From the NCBI GenBank assembly GCA_030642635.1, contig DAOWNK010000123.1, positions 1 through 9,091 of the forward strand: DNA of 9,091 nucleotides. Direction: 5' to 3'. The notes beneath the pieces were generated by a model, which worked only from the letters and a program-made list of their open reading frames with translations, was not told where the DNA came from and ran no database searches. Below, piece by piece: positions 1-8,741 of the stretch; position 1 is the first letter of the stretch; each line of letters begins with the position of its first letter. Origin of the DNA: Pirellulales bacterium. GTDB lineage: Bacteria; Planctomycetota; Planctomycetia; Pirellulales; Thermoguttaceae. The position numbers and the translations under genes were made by a program.

Positions 1-68
1 CCTGAAGGCCGTGTTTCTAGCGTTTTGCACCTAAAAACGGAAGAGCCAAGTTATTTATCGGTCGCCCC

Positions 69-260
69 TTAGCTTCCGTCTTCCCCCTTCCACCTTCCGC
101 CTTCCCCTTTCGTTGGAAACGGATCGGCCTCGACTCGCTTGCGAAACGCCGCATCGTCGCCGCTGAAGCCGATCTTTGCCGGCGCCACGGCCGGTATCGC
201 GTTGCAGGCGGAAGAAGACGCCACAACCATGCCGACGAGCAGAATTCGAGCGATTTTCAT
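69..260 (-). CDS. small putative lipoprotein (63 aa)
   Basis: Short secreted protein of unknown function. It begins MKIARILLVGMVVASSSACN: a two-residue basic start, a hydrophobic stretch and a lipobox-like S-S-A-C with Cys19 as the likely lipidated residue, so the mature chain would be only about 45 residues and membrane-anchored. The segment AFRKRVEADPFPT before the tail resembles the end of tiny planctomycete lipoproteins as I remember them (family knowledge, not checked). The last residues, about KGEGGRWKGEDGS, are encoded by a heptamer tandem array, and the stop follows directly, so the natural C-terminus may have been altered. I chose the Met at 260 over an in-frame Met at 311 because it gives a proper signal peptide; no clear Shine-Dalgarno precedes it. 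It lies 117 bp beyond the protease gene on the same strand, with no terminator seen between. Confidence 0.55.
   Translation of the reverse strand: MKIARILLVGMVVASSSACNAIPAVAPAKIGFSGDDAAFRKRVEADPFPTKGEGGRWKGEDGS
73..107. repeat. heptamer tandem array, five copies
   Basis: Five contiguous 7-nt units read on the plus strand as CTTCCGT, CTTCCCC, CTTCCAC, CTTCCGC and CTTCCCC, that is CTTCCNN, or NNGGAAG on the minus strand. The strand bias is complete: pyrimidines on plus apart from one A and two G. The array lies inside the last codons of the small lipoprotein and ends just before its stop codon. Because seven is not a multiple of three, a gain or loss of one unit would change the reading frame of the tail. 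Confidence 0.85.
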
Positions 261-377
261 GGCGAGCACCAAACGGAAAATCCAACAGCGGCGGGAGTGT
301 CGCAAAAACAATCGGTGATGTCCAGAGCAATTCTCGCAGGATATGATGGCTTCACCGTCAATAACGGCAAGTTGTCT

Positions 378-2339
378 TTAGACTGGTGCGGTTGCACCGA
401 ACGGCGGGATGGGCACGCCGAGGACGGCGGCGACGGCGTGGACGAGTTGGCATTCGCGCGGGGTCGCCTTGCCGTCGGCGGCCACACAGGCGATGCAAGC
501 GCCGAGGATGTCGCGCTTCAGCTTTGGAGTTGCCTCGGCCAGGGCGTGCAGTGCCGCGTCGAGGTTCTGCATCGAGCAGTCCGACTTCGCAAGCGGCGAG
601 TCTGCCCGGCCGATTTCCGCCATGCCCTTGTCGAACGCCCGGCGGACGTCCGCTTCGGACTCCTGACCGGCATAGGCCAACGTGGACAGTACGGCGACCA
701 GCGAAGGCATCAGAGGCTCGAGACGCCTGCGGCGAACGGCGATCGGCTTGGCCAGGGCGAACGGCACGTCCAAATAACGCCGCAGCATCGTGCGGACGGT
801 GTACTCCAGCAGATCGACTTTCTCGTCGGCCTCGATCAGCGCATCGACGTTCTCGCGGAACGTCGCGTATTGGTCGACCGAAAGCTGCTTCAACGCCGGC
901 AGTGTCATTTCGACCAGCGGCAGCCGGGCTCCGTCCGCCAGAGAGTCGATCAACGGCGCCAACCGCTCGGTTTCTCGATACGACAGTGCTTCGGCCCGGC
1001 CTTTGAGCGCATCGAGTTGCTGCCGGCGCATGTCGGCGTCGCGGTCGAGCAAGACGGCATAGATGACCGCCCGGGCGCCGTATGGTTCACCGGCCGCTCG
1101 CCCAAGCGGCTGTGGCATACTCTCCAAGATCGCGGCGGCATACAGCAGTTGTTCCATGCCCGGCATGGCGATCCGGCCGAGCACACCGCCGGGGTCCAAC
1201 GGCGTGGAGCCGCCGCCGAGTACGGCATCGAACGGGCTGCGAGGTTTTTCTTTCGGTTTGGGTTTCGGCTCTTCGGGTTTGACCTTAACCGGTTCGACCC
1301 GTTTCGGGAACTTGCCGTCGAACGAGGCGTCGATCCGCTGAATGCGATCGGTCAGCGGCGGGTGGGTTGCAAAAAACTGCACCTTGCGGCTTCCCAACGC
1401 GCTGCCGAAGAACATGTGGCTGATCTCTTCGGCGTGGGCGTCTTTGATCTTCGAGGTCTCCGGCCGCCCGCCGATTTTCTTCAATGCCCCGGCGATACCG
1501 GCCGGCAGCCGGGTGAACTGAACCGCCGCGGCATCGGCCAGGTACTCGCGCTGTCGCGAGACTGCGCTTTTGATCAGCTTGCCGAATAACAACCCGATCG
1601 AGCCGACAATCAGCAAACCGACGGCGACGATCAGGATCACGATCACGATTGCCCCGCCGCCCTTGCTGTTGCTGGAGCTTCGACCCGAATATCTGAGGCT
1701 GTACAGCACGTACCATCCGAGTATGGTCAGCACGAGGATGCCGTGCAGGACGCCGATCAGGCGCAGATTCAGCCGCATGTCGCCGTTGAGGATGTGGCTG
1801 AATTCGTGCGCCATCACACCCTGGAGTTCATCGCGGTCGAGATAGTCCAGACACCCGTGCGAGACGCCGATCACTGCGTCGCCCGGTTCATGGCCGGCCG
1901 CGAAGGCGTTGATACTCGGTTCGTTGTCCATGACGTAGACCGGCGGCACCGGCGTGCCGGAGGCCAAGGCCATCTCGGCCACAACGTTCAGCAATCGGCG
2001 TTCGGCCGGATCGCTGGCGCCCTGATCGATCAGCCGGCCGCCCATCATCAGCGCGACCGCCTGGCCTCCGGATGCAAGCTGCGACGTTTTGTAGAGGCTG
2101 CTCAGCAGAATCACACCGATTGTGGCCCCGGCGACCACGACGAACAGGTCCGGGTGCCAGGGCGTTTCAGCGTATTGATTCGGTGCGCCGGGCTGTGTCG
2201 CGTCGCCGCCGACGAACGTCAAGGCGATCAGCACCACAAAGTATATCGCCACGACAATCGCCACCACGGCCAAGATAAAGTAGAAGATCAGCCGTGTGGT
2301 GCGGCGACGGGCAACGTCCTGGTGTTCGAAGAAGTCCAT
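378..2339 (-). CDS. HtpX-like M48 metalloprotease with C-terminal TerB-like extension
   Basis: Integral-membrane zinc endopeptidase of the M48/HtpX type, 653 aa, probably acting in membrane-protein quality control with its active site facing the cytoplasm (family knowledge). Hydrophobic segments lie near residues 16-40, 64-82, 193-215 and 228-253. The zinc motif HEFSH is at 178-182 inside VMAHEFSHILNGD, and the third ligand is probably Glu265 in SRQREYLADAAA. NAFAAGH (144-150) and ATHPPLTDRI (324-333) are further M48 hallmarks. A Pro/Lys linker (about 350-368) leads to roughly 270 extra residues absent from classical HtpX of about 290 aa. The end, with CVAADGKATPRE followed by AVLGVPIPP, looks like the acidic helical core of TerB-like domains. 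The gene starts 7 nt after lemA with no strong Shine-Dalgarno, consistent with translational coupling. All catalytic residues are present. Confidence 0.9.
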   Translation of the reverse strand: MDFFEHQDVARRRTTRLIFYFILAVVAIVVAIYFVVLIALTFVGGDATQPGAPNQYAETPWHPDLFVVVAGATIGVILLSSLYKTSQLASGGQAVALMMGGRLIDQGASDPAERRLLNVVAEMALASGTPVPPVYVMDNEPSINAFAAGHEPGDAVIGVSHGCLDYLDRDELQGVMAHEFSHILNGDMRLNLRLIGVLHGILVLTILGWYVLYSLRYSGRSSSNSKGGGAIVIVILIVAVGLLIVGSIGLLFGKLIKSAVSRQREYLADAAAVQFTRLPAGIAGALKKIGGRPETSKIKDAHAEEISHMFFGSALGSRKVQFFATHPPLTDRIQRIDASFDGKFPKRVEPVKVKPEEPKPKPKEKPRSPFDAVLGGGSTPLDPGGVLGRIAMPGMEQLLYAAAILESMPQPLGRAAGEPYGARAVIYAVLLDRDADMRRQQLDALKGRAEALSYRETERLAPLIDSLADGARLPLVEMTLPALKQLSVDQYATFRENVDALIEADEKVDLLEYTVRTMLRRYLDVPFALAKPIAVRRRRLEPLMPSLVAVLSTLAYAGQESEADVRRAFDKGMAEIGRADSPLAKSDCSMQNLDAALHALAEATPKLKRDILGACIACVAADGKATPRECQLVHAVAAVLGVPIPPFGATAPV

Positions 2340-2346
2340 AGCTTAA

Positions 2347-2943
2347 CTAAAAGGACACCTTTGGCGCCTCGCGCTGTGCGGATTCCTCGATCTCGAACAA
2401 GTCGGCCTGTTGGAAACCGAGCATCCCGACAAGAACCACTGCCGGGAACGTTTCCCGGGAAGTGTTGTATTGCATCACGGCGTCGTTGTAGGCCTGGCGT
2501 GAGAAGGAGACTTTATTCTCGGTCGAGGAAAGCTCCTCCTGCAAGGCCAGCATGTTCTGGTTTGCCTTCAGGTCGGGGTAGTTTTCCGACAGGGCAAACA
2601 ACCGGCCCAGCACGCCGGTTAATTGGCCTTCGGCCCGGCCCAGCGATTTCATAGCGCCTGGGTCGCCCGGATTCTGGGCGGCCTGCGTCCCGGCGGCCGC
2701 GGCCTGGTTTCTGGCTTGGATCACCGCTTCGAGTGTCTCCCGCTCGTGCTTCATGTAGCCCTTGGCCACTTCGACGAGGTTGGGAATCAGATCGTAGCGG
2801 CGTTTCAGTTGCACGTCGATCTGCGCGAACGCGTTTTTGAAGCGGTTCCGCAGCGCGACCAGTTTGTTGTAAATGCCGATGACCGCCAGCACCAGCAATA
2901 CGCAGATCACCCCCAGTGCGATTAATATCCAGCCTACTCCCAT
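2347..2943 (-). CDS. lemA: LemA family protein
   Basis: LemA-family protein of 198 aa, close to the usual family length. One N-terminal membrane helix (about 4-24) is followed by the diagnostic start of the helical domain: YNKLVALRNRFKNAFAQIDV, then QLKRRYDLIPNLVEVAKGYM. The C-terminus FEIEESAQREAPKVSF is also typical. The molecular role of LemA proteins is not settled; they recur next to M48/HtpX-type proteases and are thought to work with them at the membrane, which is the arrangement here. The start at 2943 is supported by a purine-rich GGGAGGG on the minus strand (plus 2952-2958), eight bases upstream. It is the first gene of a two-gene operon with the protease. Confidence 0.95.
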   Translation of the reverse strand: MGVGWILIALGVICVLLVLAVIGIYNKLVALRNRFKNAFAQIDVQLKRRYDLIPNLVEVAKGYMKHERETLEAVIQARNQAAAAGTQAAQNPGDPGAMKSLGRAEGQLTGVLGRLFALSENYPDLKANQNMLALQEELSSTENKVSFSRQAYNDAVMQYNTSRETFPAVVLVGMLGFQQADLFEIEESAQREAPKVSF

Positions 2944-2951
2944 GTGTCTGA

Positions 2952-2958
2952 CCCTCCC
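2952..2958 (-). promoter_or_regulatory. Shine-Dalgarno of lemA
   Basis: The minus strand reads GGGAGGG eight bases before the lemA ATG. It is the clearest ribosome-binding site on the minus strand and fixes the lemA start. Confidence 0.6.
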
Positions 2959-3032
2959 AACTATATTGTGTTGACGTTGTTACTTGGCTCCCGCATTTTC
3001 CTGGGCGGGCTGCCAGTTATGTATCTCGCCAC

Positions 3033-3061
3033 CTTATATATGATAACGGCGACAGACTCAA
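3033..3061 (-). promoter_or_regulatory. candidate sigma70 promoter of lemA-protease operon
   Basis: On the minus strand TTGAGT (plus 3056-3061) is separated by exactly 17 bases from TATAAG (plus 3033-3038). These match the consensus at 4 of 6 and 5 of 6 positions. Transcription would begin near 3026, giving a leader of about 80 nt before lemA. Found by eye; the surrounding AT-rich patch makes chance matches possible. Confidence 0.4.
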
Positions 3062-3113
3062 GCCCCCCCGGTTGGTAAGCATTCGCCCAACCCGTCAAAA
3101 GCCGGTTTGTAGT

Positions 3114-3131
3114 GACCGCATTTATGCGGTC
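3114..3131. other. perfect hairpin, 7-bp stem with TTTA loop
   Basis: GACCGCA and TGCGGTC flank TTTA; the loop-closing A-T can also pair, giving 8 bp. Three T residues follow on the plus strand, too few for a typical intrinsic terminator. It could be an attenuator-like element or a protein-binding palindrome in the divergent promoter region. Confidence 0.5.
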
Positions 3132-3191
3132 TTTCCCGCGATTCGACCGGACAGGCCCAATGAATCGGGGCACTACGAACGGGTGCAGATT

Positions 3192-3222
3192 GGCAAGTTT
3201 TGCGTCTTCGGTAAACTTTGCC
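3192..3222 (+). other. long bulged stem-loop upstream of receptor
   Basis: GGCAAGTTT (3192-3200) pairs with AAACTTTGCC (3213-3222), with one bulged T, giving nine base pairs. The loop contains CTTCGG, the DNA form of a stable C-UUCG-G tetraloop. No T-tract follows, so this is not a classical terminator. A leader structure is plausible if transcription starts upstream. Confidence 0.45.
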
Positions 3223-3266
3223 GCCTGGCTCGCCCGGCTTAACCGGATTAACCGCTACAGGCCGAC

Positions 3267-3280
3267 CTATATTGATATAG
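3267..3280. promoter_or_regulatory. AT-rich perfect palindrome, possible operator or -10 region
   Basis: CTATAT-TG-ATATAG is a perfect inverted repeat with a 2-nt centre, in otherwise GC-rich DNA and 55 bases before the receptor start. It includes TATATT (3268-3273), a 5 of 6 match to a -10 box, but I find no good -35 at the right distance. A dimeric repressor site overlapping the promoter is one reading. Confidence 0.35.
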
Positions 3281-3300
3281 TCGTGGGGCATCAACTGCGA

Positions 3301-3314
3301 AGCCGCAAGCGGCT
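3301..3314 (+). other. short GC hairpin in receptor leader
   Basis: AGCCGC-AA-GCGGCT is a perfect inverted repeat ending 21 bases before the receptor ATG. In RNA it would form a five-pair stem with a CAAG loop. It does not cover the weak ribosome site AGGT at 3324-3327. Confidence 0.4.
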
Positions 3315-3335
3315 GCCGGTTACAGGTAAACACCT

Positions 3336-5493
<2,158 letters not shown>

Positions 5494-5510
<17 letters not shown>

Positions 5511-6270
5511 CAATTTGCTCCGCGCGGCGATATCCCACTACCAGGCGACCGGTTGGGGCGGTTCGGTCGTGGTGCATCTGTTGGGTGTATGGGTGGCCTC
5601 CACAACGTTCGTCACCTTCGCACCGCCGGAGCAGCCAGAGCTGATCGGGCAGAAGACCGCCGCCGATATCGAGTTGCTGGCCACCTGGTCGCAGCCGCAG
5701 CGGCCTGAACCTATCGTCGAGATCATAACCGACGATCCGCAGGTGGTGGTAATGCCACGTCGGGCAACCATCGCCGAGCAGACGTTCCTGCCGGCCGACA
5801 CCGACGTGGCGCAACCCACGCCGTACGAGGTCGCCATGGCCGATCACCTGCTGGCGCTTCCGCCGGCCGTGCGTCCACGTCGCAGCGACGCCGCGGCGAC
5901 AGAAAACCAGCCGCCTCCACAACGACATACCTTGCGGCAAAAGACACTACCGGCCCATTCCGAAAGCCGGCCGGTCTCGGTCGGCACGAGCGATCGGACC
6001 CCGCCGCAGTTGCTGGACAACCGCCCGCCGACGTACCCCGAACGGGCATTGATCGACCGGCTCGAGGGCACGGTGGTCTTGCGGCTACGGATTACCTCGG
6101 AGGGCCGTGTAGAGTGGTTGAAGGTCTTCTCGTCCAGCGGCCATGCGATTCTCGACGCAGCGGCCGCTCAAGCGGTGCGGAGTTGGCGATTCGCGCCTGC
6201 CTCATCCGCCGGTCGTCCCACGGCCGCCACGGTCCGCCTGCCGGTCCGTTTCTCGCTGGATACCCAATGA
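5494..6270 (+). CDS. TonB-family energy transducer
   Basis: Inner-membrane protein of 258 aa that would carry proton-motive energy from an ExbB/ExbD motor to the outer-membrane receptor encoded just upstream. One membrane helix lies at about 21-41. It contains Ser24-VVV-His28, the same SxxxH spacing as the essential Ser/His pair of E. coli TonB. A long, moderately Pro-rich periplasmic linker follows. The TonB C-terminal domain covers about 176-256, with PPTYPERA, EGTVVLRLRITSEGRVE, AAAAQAVRSWRFAPA and VRLPVRFSL. The start at 5494 lies inside the receptor's last codons (17-nt overlap, shifted by one frame), pointing to coupled translation. No ExbB or ExbD gene is present in the window, so those must be elsewhere. 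The extent of the N-terminus before the helix is less certain, as no clear ribosome site precedes it. Confidence 0.9.
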
Positions 6271-6279
6271 CGCTGCAGA

Positions 6280-6298
6280 AATGGGGCACCCCCCCATT
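6280..6298. terminator. weak hairpin after tonB-like gene
   Basis: AATGGGG and CCCCATT pair around a CACCC loop, starting 9 bases after the transducer stop. The nearest T run (6311-6314) is 12 bases past the stem, so it is not a canonical intrinsic terminator. It could protect the 3' end or weakly separate the uptake genes from the sigma-factor genes. The remaining 95 bases before the sigma gene hold a lone TATGAT (6341-6346) without a matching -35. Confidence 0.3.
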
Positions 6299-6393
6299 CG
6301 CACGGTCTAATTTTGTTGGCGGCGCGCGTATTCATGAGGGTATGATGGATAGTATCTGTTGCTTCAACGCTGATTTGACAGTCGGGAAATTAG

Positions 6394-6924
6394 ATGTCAG
6401 CCGATCAGGACCGCATCAACGAGTTCCTTCGATTGCACACCAGGCACGAGACCCGGGTGCACGCTTTCATTCTGTCGCTGCTGCCAGACTGGAACGACGC
6501 GGAAGATGTAATGCAGGAGACGGCTACGATCCTCTGGAGCAAGTTCGACCAGTTCGACCCCGAAACGAACTACTTCGCCTGGGCGTGCCAGATCGCTCGG
6601 TTCGAGGTCAAGCGATACCTTCGCCGGCAAAAGCGCGGGCGGCTGCTGTTCAACGACGAGTTCCTTCAGACCGTGGCCGAGGAGACCGTCGAAATGGACG
6701 AGGAGCTTGTCGCCCGACAGCGTGCACTGGCCGACTGCGCGGAAAAACTCTCGCCGACCGACCGCGAGATGATCCGCCTGCGTTACGAGGACGGCGCCAC
6801 CGCTACGACCATCGGCGAACGGCTGGGCCGCTCGGTCCATGCGATTTACAAGGCGATGAAGCGTATCCGCCGCACACTTTACGACTGCGTCGGCCGTACG
6901 CTGGCCAAGGGGAAGCCGACATGA
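6394..6924 (+). CDS. ECF-type RNA polymerase sigma factor
   Basis: Alternative sigma factor of 176 aa with only regions 2 and 4, the extracytoplasmic-function layout. Region 2 is about 14-82, with DAEDVMQE (35-42) as the core-binding and -10 melting helix, then FDPETNYFAWACQIARFEVK and a basic RRQKR. Region 4 is about 112-165: LSPTDREMIRLRYEDGATAT, the helix-turn-helix around IGERLGRSVHAIYKAMKRIR. The wording matches the Rhodopirellula/Verrucomicrobium ECF family as I know it. It likely drives a small regulon, possibly including its own operon, and is probably held in check by the membrane protein encoded next, whose start shares the ATGA of this stop. The ribosome site is weak (GGGA at 6384-6387). 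I recognise no autoregulatory promoter in the gap before it. Confidence 0.93.
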   Translation: MSADQDRINEFLRLHTRHETRVHAFILSLLPDWNDAEDVMQETATILWSKFDQFDPETNYFAWACQIARFEVKRYLRRQKRGRLLFNDEFLQTVAEETVEMDEELVARQRALADCAEKLSPTDREMIRLRYEDGATATTIGERLGRSVHAIYKAMKRIRRTLYDCVGRTLAKGKPT

Positions 6925-6965
6925 GCAACGCCGACATGAGCAACGCCGACATGAGCAACGCTGAC
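6915..6965 (+). repeat. 15-bp tandem repeat with three in-frame start codons
   Basis: The unit GCCGACATGAGCAAC occurs three times from 6915 to 6959, and GCTGAC follows as a partial, once-substituted continuation. Read from 6921 it gives MSNAD three times, each unit carrying an ATG (6921, 6936, 6951). Being 15 bp, copy changes keep the frame. The first ATG overlaps the sigma stop codon. Confidence 0.9.
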
Positions 6966-8741
6966 CAGTTCGATTTTATCGACACGCTCCAAGCGGCGCT
7001 GGCCAACGGTACGCTCTCGCTCGGGCAACACGCCAAACTGCAACGGCTGGTCTGCGACGTGCCCGAGGCACGCCGCTGCTATATCCGACTGGTACACCAG
7101 CACGCCACGCTCTTGCGGCTCCTGGCGGCAAAAGGCGAAGTGGCAGATACACACGCGGCCCGAGCAATCGGCGTCCCTACCGAAGACAACACAACGCCTG
7201 CAAACATGCCGGTGCTCGGTTTCCTGGGCGGCACTGCCCGCTGGACACGCGATTACTTCTCCCAGCCCGGACCGTTCTCGATGTTGGCGGCCACGATTTT
7301 TATGGTCTGCGTGATTTTGATACTTGAAATCTTGCCCACACCGACATATACGCCTATCCATATAGGCAGCAACAGCACAACTAATAGCCCAGGGCGGCAG
7401 CCCAGGGACAAGGACGGAAAATTCAACTTCGTCGCCCGAATCACCGGCAAGCACAACTGCCGCTGGGCGACCGAGGGACGAGCACCGCTGAGCTACAACC
7501 ACTTGGCCATCGGCCATGAATTAAAACTCGACTCAGGACTTGTCGAGATCACATACAAAACCGGGGTGAAGGTCGTTCTGGAAGGTCCGGTCGAGTATAC
7601 CTTCAAAAAAGCCAACACTGGCCGGCTTGACCTTGGCAAGTTCACTGCGAAGGTATCCAAACCAGCCATCGGGTTTACAATCAACACGCCCGGCATGTCG
7701 ATTGTCGATCTTGGTACTGAATTCGGCGCGCAAGTCGACAAAAGTGGCACCACCGAAGCACATGTTTTCGCCGGAGTGATCGAGGCACACATGATCCCCA
7801 GGGGGGCAAAGACAGCGGTCAAGATTCTGCGATTAGGGAAAAACCAGGCCATACGGCTAAACGCCGCAACGGGCAAAATCAGCACACTTGGCACCGGCTA
7901 TTATCAGTTCGTTCGTGCGATTCGCCCAGAAAACCCCGTGCCAATCCGCGTGGCTACCGTCCATTTTGGCCGGCTTGAGATATTCCGTGGTCCCGATGGT
8001 CTCGACCTGTCGGGTGATATTGTCTGGGCACTCAACGTCGGCGGCGTAAGCAACCAGACGGTCCGTGGTGTCACTTTCCTAAGTAACGCTAATGGTCAAA
8101 ACGCCGGTGCGATGCTCAGTGCTTCGCAGATTATCCATGATCCGTGGGGGATCAGGCCGGAATACGGCGACACAACCGACGATGATGCACTGGAATCGGT
8201 GATGCGTAGCATTTTCTGGGACAATGCAAGTGCAGCCGTGATCGGCTTGCCAGTGAGCCAGGGGCGGTACAAGGTGCAGTTGCTTTTCTCCGAGAATTAT
8301 TGGGCCGGCGGCAATGCAGAAAACCGTAGAGGCCAGAATATCCAAATTGAGGGCGAGCAAGCAGTGAAGAATCTCGTCTTGCCGTATGAGCAAGGCTCGG
8401 AAAAGCCGGACATCACGTCCGGAATAGTTTATACACACACACTGTCCGTCACGGACGGACGGCTCGATATCGTACTTCCTTATCAAGACGGAGGAGTTCC
8501 CAACCTTTTCAACGACGGCAATCCGATTCTCAACGGACTGACTGTCGAGCGGGTTTCCGACCCGGAATCGCCATTACAACAACCAACAACACAACCATCC
8601 ATCAAACCAAGGAGAATTCGACATGCAATGCGAAAACCAGCAGCTTCAGTCACTTTGTCCGTTGAAAATGAAAATAGGCCGTCGAAGGTTCGTGACCTCA
8701 ATGGGTGCATCGGCACTGGCAACGGAAATGGGACTGTTTAA
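6921..8741 (+). CDS. FecR-like transmembrane anti-sigma protein with malectin-like domain
   Basis: Predicted single-pass membrane regulator of 606 aa. The N-terminal cytoplasmic part (about 16-115) is helical, with FDFIDTLQAALANGTLSLGQ and CYIRLVHQHATLLRLL, as in anti-sigma proteins of planctomycetes, and would bind the adjacent sigma factor. A membrane helix lies at about 119-138. The FecR core (about 175-330) includes GLVEITYKTGVKVVLEGPVE and SIVDLGTEFGAQV. Residues about 340-546 form a malectin-like beta-sandwich (VWALNVGG, GRYKVQLLFSENYW, LDIVLPYQDGG), suggesting periplasmic carbohydrate binding. The start is ambiguous: three ATGs lie in the MSNAD repeat; the first shares ATGA with the sigma stop, but 6936 and 6951 are possible. 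The open frame could be drawn back to 6114, but that part overlaps the transducer and sigma genes. The last 40 or so residues overlap the next gene and look unlike the domain before them. Confidence 0.85.
   Translation: MSNADMSNADMSNADQFDFIDTLQAALANGTLSLGQHAKLQRLVCDVPEARRCYIRLVHQHATLLRLLAAKGEVADTHAARAIGVPTEDNTTPANMPVLGFLGGTARWTRDYFSQPGPFSMLAATIFMVCVILILEILPTPTYTPIHIGSNSTTNSPGRQPRDKDGKFNFVARITGKHNCRWATEGRAPLSYNHLAIGHELKLDSGLVEITYKTGVKVVLEGPVEYTFKKANTGRLDLGKFTAKVSKPAIGFTINTPGMSIVDLGTEFGAQVDKSGTTEAHVFAGVIEAHMIPRGAKTAVKILRLGKNQAIRLNAATGKISTLGTGYYQFVRAIRPENPVPIRVATVHFGRLEIFRGPDGLDLSGDIVWALNVGGVSNQTVRGVTFLSNANGQNAGAMLSASQIIHDPWGIRPEYGDTTDDDALESVMRSIFWDNASAAVIGLPVSQGRYKVQLLFSENYWAGGNAENRRGQNIQIEGEQAVKNLVLPYEQGSEKPDITSGIVYTHTLSVTDGRLDIVLPYQDGGVPNLFNDGNPILNGLTVERVSDPESPLQQPTTQPSIKPRRIRHAMRKPAASVTLSVENENRPSKVRDLNGCIGTGNGNGTV
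8609..8615 (+). promoter_or_regulatory. Shine-Dalgarno of the Tat-signal gene
   Basis: AAGGAGA lies seven to eight bases before the ATG at 8623, the best ribosome-binding site on the plus strand. It decides the start of the last gene even though that start is inside the fecR-like frame. Confidence 0.7.

Larger units (their letters stand above)
2944..3335. other. divergent intergenic region rich in inverted repeats
   Basis: This 392-bp stretch separates the divergent lemA and receptor genes and must hold promoters for both. I see no convincing gene in it. It contains at least four inverted repeats (3114-3131, 3192-3222, 3267-3280, 3301-3314), a weaker 6-bp one (GGTTGG at 3070-3075 with CCAACC at 3087-3092), and a direct repeat TTAACCG at 3239-3245 and 3248-3254. 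I looked for a cobalamin-riboswitch B12 box and for a Fur-type box and recognised neither. The concentration of structure on the receptor side suggests cis-regulation of the receptor-transducer operon, but the ligand or regulator is not evident. Confidence 0.5.

Noticed and set aside
261..311. Longer start for the small lipoprotein at 311
   Set aside because: The extra residues (MFLRHSRRCWIFRLVLA) would put basic and aromatic residues ahead of an already complete signal peptide; the Met at 260 is the better start.
297..1589. 430-residue open frame on the plus strand opposite the protease gene
   Set aside because: It is antisense to a well-supported M48 protease, its translation is Arg/Gln/Gly-rich without domains or hydrophobic pattern, and such frames are common opposite GC-rich genes.
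1743..2654. 303-residue open frame on the plus strand opposite the protease and lemA
   Set aside because: It spans two genuine minus-strand genes and their junction, and its translation is Arg/His-rich with no recognisable domain.
3114..3134. Hairpin followed by TTT as an intrinsic terminator
   Set aside because: The T-tract is only three bases and no gene on the plus strand ends before it, so I kept it only as an unexplained inverted repeat.
3132..3335. Cobalamin riboswitch or Fur box before the TonB-dependent receptor
   Set aside because: I looked for the B12 box, the conserved GCCACTG-type core and a GATAATGATTATC-like site and saw none that fits.
6375..6380. Perfect TTGACA that could be a -35 box for the sigma gene
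   Set aside because: A -10 box at the right distance would fall inside the coding start and none is there; transcription would begin after the ATG.
6114..6920. Upstream extension of the FecR-like reading frame
   Set aside because: The frame stays open by chance through the end of the transducer and the whole sigma gene; the translation there is low-quality and the ATGA junction at 6921 gives a natural start.
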